From positions 56,677,676 through 56,741,675 of the forward strand of contig CM049316.1 of the NCBI GenBank assembly GCA_026874595.1: a DNA stretch of 64,000 bases, read 5' to 3'. Below the pieces are notes generated by a model, which saw nothing but the letters and a program-made list of their open reading frames with translations, searched no databases and was not told where the DNA came from. Every line of letters begins with the position of its first letter. Position 1 is the stretch's first letter. This document shows positions 55,441 to 64,000 of the stretch, in pieces. The position numbers and the translations under genes are program-made. This DNA comes from Sipunculus nudus. Lineage: Eukaryota > Annelida > Sipuncula > Golfingiida > Sipunculidae.

Positions 55441-57372
55441 GAACCTGGGTATATTGGTCCGAATAAGTAAATGCAAACAGGGTTTGGGGAGCATCCAACA
55501 ATAGGGACATAGTGGCGACTTGCATTGGAATGCAGGTTTCTAGTACCTCTTTGGATCATCTGAAAATTAAAAGAAAGACCTGTCTGCTTCTTGTGTAATT
55601 ATTTTTATTGAACATTCAGAAATTCAAATGTGTCACACATTTTAGTATTTTTAAATAACATTAGCAAGAGTTAATAAAACTATCATCTAACAAATTATGT
55701 CAACAACTCTGGCGACCTGTGAAGAAATGAACTTGGACATTAACCTAAACTTTAACAATACAAAACAGTCGAAAGCTCCAGCTTCTAACTTTGTGTCAGT
55801 GAAGACGAGAGGTCATATACTAGTACATGTATACGCATTTCTACACTACTGGTGTGGTTTATCATTAACGTGTATACTTTAGTCTCATTTGGACTGTGCA
55901 ACTTTGAACTAGAGTTTTAATATTTGATTCTATTCTTCTTCAGATGCCATAATTTGATTCACAAAAATATATCTCTTCAATTTCATTTGCACTAAAATAA
56001 AAAGATTATAAATAAATAAGAATATTGACTATTGCAAAAGGACCAATACAATTATTAAAGAATCAATGTGATTTTTAATGCCTCAGCAAAGCACTGATAT
56101 GATTTCAAATGTCAGACAAAAATTAAGGCTGTGAAAAAATTAAATAAAATTTTCATTAAAAAGTAAACCAAACCAAGTTTTCAGATTATTCTTCATCTGT
56201 GTCTCACAGAAACCTTTAAAACAGCGTTTGTGAAAGTCTACCAATGCATTTCAAGGCAAAATGAATGTATATGAAACCCTTTTTTTGTTTCATCATGTAA
56301 TATGGTAATTATTCTATTATTAGGTAACAGCAGATGTACGTGTACTGATGCCAGGAATGGACATTTAAATGACTCACTGATCAAACAGGGATAATAGATG
56401 TATCATTTCTGATACTAGCCCACAATTTTATCAACTATCACTTGCAAATACTTAGCAATGACCCATATTAATATTTCACCCATTTTAATCCAATGAAGTA
56501 TTTTGTGCAATTTTAACTTGTTCTTTATCAAAGTACCACACTAACACAGTGATCAATATATACAAGTGAGGAAATGCCAGGAAGACTTTGCGTTTCTTGT
56601 CATCAATAAAACGTCATAAGAGAAGACCATTAAACATGTAATCATTATCAAACATGTAAGAAAAAGATATAAAACAATTATGAATACTCATCAGAAACCT
56701 TATGCTTCAGATTTCTGTACAATCCTATTTTCTTAACCATGATCAATTGCTTTTATACTCCAGCTCTTGTAAGCTGTGGCCCATGCTGTGCTACTGCAGT
56801 GCTGATATTAATCCATCCAGACTGCAATTAAAATGCAAACATGAACAGTAAAGATGAAAACAAATACCAAAGAGTAATCAGATTAATATTTAAATGCTTA
56901 ATGGTACATATACTTCAATTCTGCTGCATTAATATACTCCTATAATGCTTACACAGTTATGAAGTTTTAATGGAACTGTTGTGTTACATTTTTGCTCCAG
57001 TGACTAAGATTTGACTTACATAATTATTAAATACTTTAATTGACAAATCAATATTATAGTGAGGTGGAATCCTGACATTACAAAAGTTTACATCAATTGC
57101 AAACAAGATTTTAGTGCTCCTGTGACCTAATGATAATGGGTACTTTGACAATTCTTTTATACATAACCTGCTTATTAGTGTCATCTAGTGTACAGCAAAT
57201 GAATTACATAATGAATATACCATACAGGAGAAGTTGATAAATCGGTGGTGGAGGTAATAACATCAGTGATTTTAAAATACCCAACTAAATCATTGCACTT
57301 GGTTCCCATTGGTAGAAAGTCTTAGAACTGAGATTTAAGATATGTATGAGGTCTAGTGAAGACCAAACAGAT
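55441..57372 (-). other. KLHL gene 3' UTR or intergenic
   Basis: AT-rich with no recognised gene. On the minus strand an AATAAA lies at 55609-55604, a possible end for the KLHL transcript, but nearer A-rich hexamer variants exist and the UTR end is unknown. Confidence 0.35.
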
Positions 57373-58740
57373 CTACATATATCTCGGTAGGATAAGAACA
57401 CAACAGGCTCTTCCATAGATCCGCGTGGGAAATCTTGTCACCACGGCAGTGGAGTCTGACTGTGGATCATACTCCTGTATGAGATCAGAGAAATAGTGTT
57501 CCCCATTTATCCCACCAATTATGTAAATTTTGTCTCTCAGAACTGTGGCTCCTGCCTCGCGAATGTTGAAGGTTGATGAACAGAATGTCCAACATTTTGT
57601 ACTGGGATTAAATACTTCCACTGCGATTGTTGGCACGGGAAACCCATACGCATCCTCTGTATTGCCACCAATGACGTAGATTTTATTTTTCACACATAAC
57701 ATCACGTGATTGCTTCTGGCGTTTAACATTGACGGTTCTTCATGCCATGCTTTTTTAACTGGGTCATACGATGTCATTTGCCTGCTGTCCCCGTTGAACT
57801 TTTGACCTCCTGATATGTAAATGATATTTTCACATGCTACACCTGCATGGCCACAAACAGTGCAGCTCAGACTCGTTTGGAGGTCCCATTCATTTTTCTC
57901 AATGGTGAAACATTCAACAGAACTCATGACTATATTTTCATCCTGACCAGCTATTGCATAGAGTTTGTTGCCAAGTGCAACCAATGAAAAGTCTTTCCTT
58001 GCCTCGTTCATAGAGGCCAACTCAAACCATGTGTCAAATCGTGGGTCATACCTAAAGCAGCGAGCTGTTGCAATTTCGTTGTTCTCATTGCTGTCATATT
58101 TACCTCCACATGCATACATAAAATTGTCCACTACGCTCACACATGGGTTGTACATTGGCATTGTGGCATCTTTTAAGAAAGCATGTCGATCTTCCTCAAT
58201 TTCATAACTTTCCAAGTTCACAGCATGACACAACATAAGACATTGTCGATCTGAACGCACTTGGGTTCTTTTCGTCTGCAATAAAGGCTGCTTGCTCACA
58301 ACAATGTGATAGTCTTTGGCTTGAGCCAAAAGCTCACTACATTCTTTGTCTTTCTTCATAACTTCAACTCGGCTCACTTTCTCAACAAGTTCTTCACCAC
58401 TGAGTAGGGGAAGTCGGATTCTGCTCATGAGGGATGCTGTGTATTTTTCCCTATTTGCATGATCATGGTTTATCCACTGAAGAACATACTCAAACAGCAA
58501 GTATTCTGAACTTATCGTTAGCTTGTTCTCACTCAGTAATATTTCAAGTTGGGTGTGGCTGAGTTTGAAATAATGTTCATCTTCACATAATTTGTCAAAA
58601 TTTTTCATGATGAAGTTTCTTGCCTTTTCTTGAGCTCTGGTAAGACTGAACAGCTCACTCAAGTTCAGGAAGTCAATGCAGTTATCATGTGTGATGGCTA
58701 AATCCATGTACTGACAACACAGCTCCACCGCCTCATTCAC
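57373..58740 (-). CDS. KLHL coding exon 3 (BACK and kelch domains)
   Basis: A single 1368-bp exon from VNEAVELCCQYMDLA to ILPRYM-stop, following acceptor tttatttcag. Carries all of BACK (DFLNLSELFSL..., LFEYVLQWI) and at least five kelch blades. A large uninterrupted kelch exon suggests partial intron loss. Confidence 0.96.
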   Translation of the reverse strand: MNEAVELCCQYMDLAITHDNCIDFLNLSELFSLTRAQEKARNFIMKNFDKLCEDEHYFKLSHTQLEILLSENKLTISSEYLLFEYVLQWINHDHANREKYTASLMSRIRLPLLSGEELVEKVSRVEVMKKDKECSELLAQAKDYHIVVSKQPLLQTKRTQVRSDRQCLMLCHAVNLESYEIEEDRHAFLKDATMPMYNPCVSVVDNFMYACGGKYDSNENNEIATARCFRYDPRFDTWFELASMNEARKDFSLVALGNKLYAIAGQDENIVMSSVECFTIEKNEWDLQTSLSCTVCGHAGVACENIIYISGGQKFNGDSRQMTSYDPVKKAWHEEPSMLNARSNHVMLCVKNKIYVIGGNTEDAYGFPVPTIAVEVFNPSTKCWTFCSSTFNIREAGATVLRDKIYIIGGINGEHYFSDLIQEYDPQSDSTAVVTRFPTRIYGRACCVLILPRYM

Positions 58741-61235
58741 CTGAAATAAAAATGTAGCAAGTATAAATGTAAGAATACACAGAGAATAAACACTGACTGT
58801 ATTATATATGAAGGCAATAATGCATGGTATTTTAGTTTATTTAAATGCATCCTGGCACTGATTGTGCCTTTAATATTTTGACTTCCTAACTGTTACTAAA
58901 ACACTGTCACCAAATGACCAATGAAGCTCATAGAAATATCAGTTTTATCTATGTTTTTCAATTCTTCTATATCTTCTTTTGTGAAAGATACACCTTGAAG
59001 AATGAACTAACTTTGTACATCTGTCAGGAACTGAGACTGATACTGGTTTCTGGATAAGAACCTTGGTACTAAGAAAAATAGGTTTTCACTATTCAAGCAA
59101 ACAGGTACCAGTAGCTGAAAAAGTTTTTCACATAATCAGTCAATGCAGTTGAATTTTCCCTTGCTGTTTCTATTTCTCTGAAGTCTGAGCCTTGGGCTGA
59201 GATTATGGGCATGATGTCATTGATATTTTTGGGGTGAAAAAGAAGGAAAATACTTTTGATTCCCAATTTATAAATGTTTCAATGACTACAAATAAATACA
59301 AATGCAATACGCTCAAACATGTCTTCAGTCCATGAACTTATTCACATGTTTATACATGAGATGTCTTCTACATGTAACATACCTTAGACATGGTGCAACA
59401 TACCCTTGGATAAGGTGTAATGATTTGTAGATGTGGAGAATTATTTTAAAATTTGCATGATGTAAACTACCTGTGGAGTGTTGAGTAACTGACCTATACA
59501 TGTAACATGAATGAAGACATAACAACGTACCAGTAGATGATATTTAACATACCTGTAGATGCGATGCTGCTGCTAGAATCTCTTCCAAATTATCCAGACA
59601 CAGTTCCAGCAGCCCTGTGTAAGCGAAGTGGACTACAGCCTGCAGCCCACGAGCAGTGACACCCTGTAACACCACCCCACTCTCCTGACTCTCACGCATA
59701 CTGATACTCAGCATGGCCTGGAAGTAGTCACTGCATGACACCATCACACACTTGTGTACCTAGAGAGAAAATACATAAATTATCACTATCTAAAATGTAT
59801 CATGGTGTGCAGTTTGTAAGTGCCAGTAAATACCAATTTACAGGTGAACTACTTGCAACAGCATTTATATGCTTCTTTAGTAATATAAATGCGCTAACCA
59901 TTCGCAGACATAAAAAGATCCAGCCATTGGCTTAGAAACAAGAAAGTGTTTAAAATTGCATGTAATTGGGGCCTAAACATAAAAAAGTTTAAAATCCATT
60001 GTAGGGGTATAACCAATCCCATAACCCTACCCCTGAATCATTTACCTTTAAGTGTACTATACAATATTGCTTGTGTTAATACTTTATGATCTTCACATAT
60101 TTAATGTGGTAAAACCTACAGAATAAACATAAAATATACCTGTCATATAAATGTCTTCATACTTACGGATAATAAAGTAACTAAATCGTGATAACAATTA
60201 CACATTAGGTATTTACTGTGGCTTAGACTACTCATGAAAGATTAAATGTTTGTGGTAACTTTGGGTTTTTCAAAACACTCAGCAAAGAGAATGGCTGGAG
60301 AGGTAAATATATCAATAGAACAAACAAAATTACAGAGTTGGTCATTCAGATCAAAATACCTCAAATTTAAGAAAGGAATTTTCTTATTAAGACAGAATTT
60401 ACTTTCAGTTAATGGATAATTTCAGAACTTGGTATTGGTGCCCTCTTACAGGTTATTATCAGATTCCTCATCCAGCATGTTAGCTAGGAATGTACTGTTG
60501 CCAGTAACAATGAGCCAGGCTTAATGAATATACCCTATCAGCTGTATAAGTAACAATTTAATAAATTATGTTGAACAAGCTTGGATAACAACATACAGTT
60601 ATCATCTGTATTTCCAAGCTGATGTTTAAATGATCATACTTTTAGAACCTCAAGCTCCAACCTAGATCTTTCTGAGAGCTGACATTAACATAAATTGAGA
60701 GTTCATGGCCTTTAATGTTATGATTTGCTCCTTGCTTATTGACAGGAATGTTGAAGAAGGAAATAAAAACATTGCTCCCTACAAATGTGTATTAATAACA
60801 AGGCATATAGGCCTAATGCAAACCTGTGCAATGGAATAAACATCAGGTATAATGCTTCTATGCTGGACCATTACTTTTCAAGTACAAGTGTGAACATATA
60901 TATATATATGTAAAATGCAAGTCTTGCAATTTTTTTAGATAGTATGGGTAAATGTACGGACGATGCTACACCATCGCATAAGATCACAGGTCCGCTAAAA
61001 ATTCAGATACCTGTGCTTAAGCAAGTTGAGGTAAAATTCTTACAGAAATGATTGTTGCCTATACCTTTAGGGTCATACTTTCTGCTGTGACAGTGTAATC
61101 ACACAGAGAACCTTCCTTGCGCAGCATGTTCAGCCCCTGCAGGATTTTGCTGCTGTAGTTAGAGGATGCCAATGTCATCACAATCCTGGTGATCTCTGGC
61201 TCCAGCACCATCTGAATCTTCTTGGGCGAGGCCAT
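57373..61235 (-). CDS. BTB-BACK-kelch protein (KLHL family), three coding exons
   Basis: Exons 61235-61065, 59759-59553 and 58740-57373 join in phase 0 to 581 residues, the usual KLHL size. KLHL proteins are substrate adaptors of Cullin-3 ubiquitin ligases: BTB binds Cul3 and dimerises, kelch blades bind substrate. BTB spans about 35-140 (GSLCDYTV..., HKCVMVSCSDYFQAML, FAYTG), BACK about 136-241, and kelch repeats about 320-575 with turn motifs ACGGK (335), AIAGQ (387), ISGGQ (434), VIGGN (481) and IIGGI (532). RYDPRFDTW and GVTARGL recall the KLHL9/13/26 group, but the exact orthologue cannot be fixed. ATG context CAAGATGG; an acceptor at 61246 implies an upstream 5' UTR exon. Confidence 0.94.
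59553..59759 (-). CDS. KLHL coding exon 2 (BTB core)
   Basis: Sixty-nine codons: VHKCVMVSCSDYFQAMLSIS, then VVLQGVTARGLQAVVHFAYT, then LEEILAAASHLQ. Acceptor ttctctctag, donor CAG|GTATGTT. This is the classic H-x3-L/V-x-x-S/C-S-x-YFxAM BTB core. Confidence 0.95.
60956..61001 (-). repeat. solo 46-bp head of element B
   Basis: On the minus strand it matches 42822-42867 at 41 of 46 positions (tttttagcggacctgtgatc...). The element body is absent. It lies 64 bp inside the intron from the KLHL exon 1 donor. Confidence 0.75.
61065..61235 (-). CDS. KLHL coding exon 1
   Basis: Fifty-seven codons: MASPKKIQMVLEPEITRIVM, then YSSKILQGLNMLRKEGSLCD, then YTVTAESMTLK. The segment LQGLNxLRKEGxLCDxTV is the standard entry to KLHL BTB domains. 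Donor AAG|GTATAGG, phase 0. Confidence 0.95.
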
Positions 61236-61245
61236 CTTGAAATGG

Positions 61246-64000
61246 CTAAAATATGTACAAAATCAGTATAAGTACCAGGTTTTATTCTGATAATTATATA
61301 GTAAGTACTTAATCTTCTGCTCTGTACTTTTTTTCAGTCTAGTCAGTTGGTTCTAGGATTGAGCTGTCTTTACAACAAGGTGCAAAACTAATATATACAA
61401 TACACACATGTATACAAACATATGCGTATGTATAGAGTAAGACACTGGTGAGTAAAAGTCATACATCAGAACAACTGATTACATATCTGAGGTTCAATAG
61501 CACTAGACTTATTATCTAGACATAACTTATATTTTAAAATATATATCTTATGAGATTGTTTAACTCATATTTCATTGCAACCAAGTCCTCTGATACAATA
61601 ACATATGAATACACCTTTTTGCAAATGTCTACCTTGCCAGTCAGTGAAGAAAAAAAAAGCTTTTCATGCTGCCTTTATAATAAGACTGAGGCAACAAATA
61701 AAACATGACTAGGAGGTAATGTTGGTTAACTGACGTTAAGTACTGATATATACTAATACATACTGGTACACTGATATATCAACCTAGTTCTACATCAGAT
61801 AATATTCATTATGGATACTATATGGACACCGGTACCCCACCATCATCTAACTGTCGATACAGTAAAGAGTTTAATTAAATCAGTCTGCAGCACTAATGTT
61901 TATCCACATTAAACTGCCCCATAACTGTATTCAATGAAATAGGACTAATTAGTAACAAATAACAAGTAATTGGAATAGTGTTAATTAATTATACTAAAAC
62001 ATAATGGTGTCACTTGATATACGGTCAATCTTTACCTTAACATCCATTTTTAAGAGTGCTCAGGGTCCCTTTGTATTTATCTTATAAAACATGCAGAAAT
62101 GGTTAATTCATATTTAATACATGCAGTTAAATTATACCCATTTATAGTAATTCCTAGAGTTGAGGCTATATAAAGTTATAAATATAACTTTTATTTATTT
62201 TACATTTATCTACCCATTTTTATGTATATCAACTTATAAGAGCCTAAAGGTCAAGAAAAGAAAAACATTGCATATTCTTAGATGATTCATTATATATTAT
62301 GAAATATTAAAAAATATGACACTATTATGGTTTGTGGACATGTGTAAATTACAGAAAAGACCTGATAGGCAACAGAGCAACTTCCTGCACTGCATATATA
62401 CAGATACCTAACATGACATGTTTAAAGACTTACCTACTGCAACCTAAGTCCTTTAGGCAAAGATTCATGTTACCACTACAGGTAGATGAAAGCCAGTATA
62501 ATGCCAGGAAATAACTGAGAAATGTCCAGCACAACATGCATAGAACATCAACCATGAAACATGTTCAGACATGCCCACGGATTCATTAGACTTAAGAAGA
62601 CTGGCCATTTGTAACCACAAGAGGTTCATAATTATCAGTTATCCACACTAGCAGTTTACTTGCATTAAGGATACTGCCAAATGACAATATGATTCTGTAT
62701 TTGATCATAATGTACAACACCAACACAAAACACTCATGGTTTTATGATGGCCTGACAGATCAGTCATCATGAATATGCATCATTCAGGATCTGGATGTAA
62801 AGCATCTTGCCTGACACACAGGTTCTGTCAGGACCACTCATTAACTGGACAACCTAGTCTGAGATAAAAGCAAGCATCACTAATTAATCATTGTGCAATA
62901 CTGCCTTATTTGATCCTTCCTAGTGCTGACATTAAGATGTTCATAAACTCTAACATCAAATCAGTTCATATACTTACAAGAACATCAAATCAGGTATGTG
63001 TAAGGTATACTGCTTTGATCTTGATTTTCTAAAAAAGATCAACCACTGGTATCCTGGTTATAAAATTTACAGTGTCATATAGTTTAAAACCCTGTACCAG
63101 ACAAAACTGTATCATAGATAGACTCCTTACACATCTTAGGCTGCACAGCATTATACTTCTATAGTATAGTACAGTATTTAAAAATCTTTGTCTGAATCCA
63201 AGTCAAGACCACTTGTATGAAGTGTATCATCAGTGAATTATCATGTTTGTTGTCATGTCAGGAACACCTGTAGGTTGGTCTGATTATTCAGTTTTGAGAC
63301 TTTCGACTGTTCGAGACCTAACAGGATCAAGCCGAAATCATTGTAAAACAGTGACTGGGATTGTAGGGAGCTCAGGGATCTGCTTTATTATTTTCTACCT
63401 CAATTAAATTCAAGGTTGAAGCCTGGGATAAACTTTATGATTTGAACATAAATATATTTGTAAATTGAGCTAGACAAAATATTCCTGAGATAAACCATAT
63501 TATTTAAAATAAACAAAGAGTATTCATAAATTAAGCAAGAATAAATATTTACGCTTTCTGAAAAAAATTGTATGACCCCTATTATGCAAAATTTTGAACT
63601 TTTTATATTACAGGAAAAATTATATTTTAATTGTTCACTATAACATTCCTCCATACCATTAATACTTTTGCTTATATAAAATGTACTATTATTAGTATTA
63701 ATGAAAATTAAAATAAGCGTAAAATGATGATTAAACTGTGAGTATGAAGATTTTTTTACAAGGATTAATATTATCAGGAATGCAAATCAGGAATAACATT
63801 TTTATAAGCAACACAAGTATAAACATACTTAATTTTTCACACCCCGCTGTTTCAGGATGGGGTTTAGCAATGCAACCTGAACGCACAAAATCAGGTTACC
63901 AGATTGCCCAATAAGCTCAACAGGTGCATCTGCATTTTTATAAAGTAAATTTGCATTATTCTTGGTAATAATGACTAACAGGACTAGCGACCTAAAACTG
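61246..64000 (-). other. KLHL upstream region or 5' UTR intron, nothing recognised
   Basis: An acceptor (tattttag, AG at 61247-61246) ten bases before the KLHL ATG implies an intron extending upstream on the minus strand. The first exon could not be identified. No other gene or clear repeat was recognised; the sequence is AT-rich. Confidence 0.4.

Noticed and set aside
57965-58207. 80-codon plus-strand ORF
   Set aside because: Opposite-strand shadow of the KLHL kelch exon.

Overview
This is eukaryotic, animal nuclear DNA. The genes are split into short exons with GT-AG introns, the sequence is AT-rich, and it carries SINEs, MITEs, a Ty3/gypsy relic and tandem-repeat-bearing dispersed elements. 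The repeat types (TA-flanked MITEs, GACGGACAGACGG-tailed repeats, GACCTTGACCTTTGACC repeats, elements with central tandem cores) suggest a marine mollusc, probably a bivalve or gastropod. That is an inference from repeat style; no species is claimed.

Three protein genes can be read exon by exon. (1) DUS2, tRNA-dihydrouridine synthase 2, minus strand, start codon at 10427. Ten coding exons (309 codons) are present and the C-terminal part lies off the left edge. (2) SACM1L/Sac1, the ER/Golgi phosphoinositide 4-phosphatase, plus strand, 19384 to 47560. It is complete at 590 codons, with the catalytic Cys389 motif, two C-terminal membrane segments and a KxKxx ER-retrieval tail. (3) A BTB-BACK-kelch (KLHL) Cul3-adaptor-type gene, minus strand, 61235 to 57373, 581 codons in three coding exons.

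The most striking observation is in SACM1L. Exon 15 occurs twice (15a 35863-35956 and 15b 37864-37957), both 94 bp, with the same splice phases and homologous but different 32-residue products at the end of the Sac domain. Because 94 is not a multiple of three, using both or neither gives a premature stop, so reading frame alone enforces a choice. Exon 15a also runs through its donor into an in-frame stop after two codons, followed by a polyadenylation hexamer 254 bp downstream, so it could instead be a terminal exon giving a Sac1 without its membrane anchor.

Layout: 1-11090 DUS2, with tandem-repeat elements and two MITEs in its introns; 11090-19380 divergent intergenic region holding a mariner-type transposase remnant interrupted by a decayed Ty3/gypsy element with a 650-bp 5' LTR; 19384-47560 SACM1L, whose introns carry two tandem TIR elements, a hAT-like MITE, a SINE, a pogo/Tigger-like MITE abutting a second TIR element, and large repeat arrays; 47561-57372 convergent intergenic region with SACM1L 3' UTR, microsatellites and an inverted partner of the intronic array; 57373-61245 KLHL gene; 61246-64000 its upstream region or first intron, without recognisable features.

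DUS2 and SACM1L are divergent and SACM1L and the KLHL gene convergent. Nothing in the sequence ties the three into one pathway; they look like ordinary housekeeping and regulatory neighbours.
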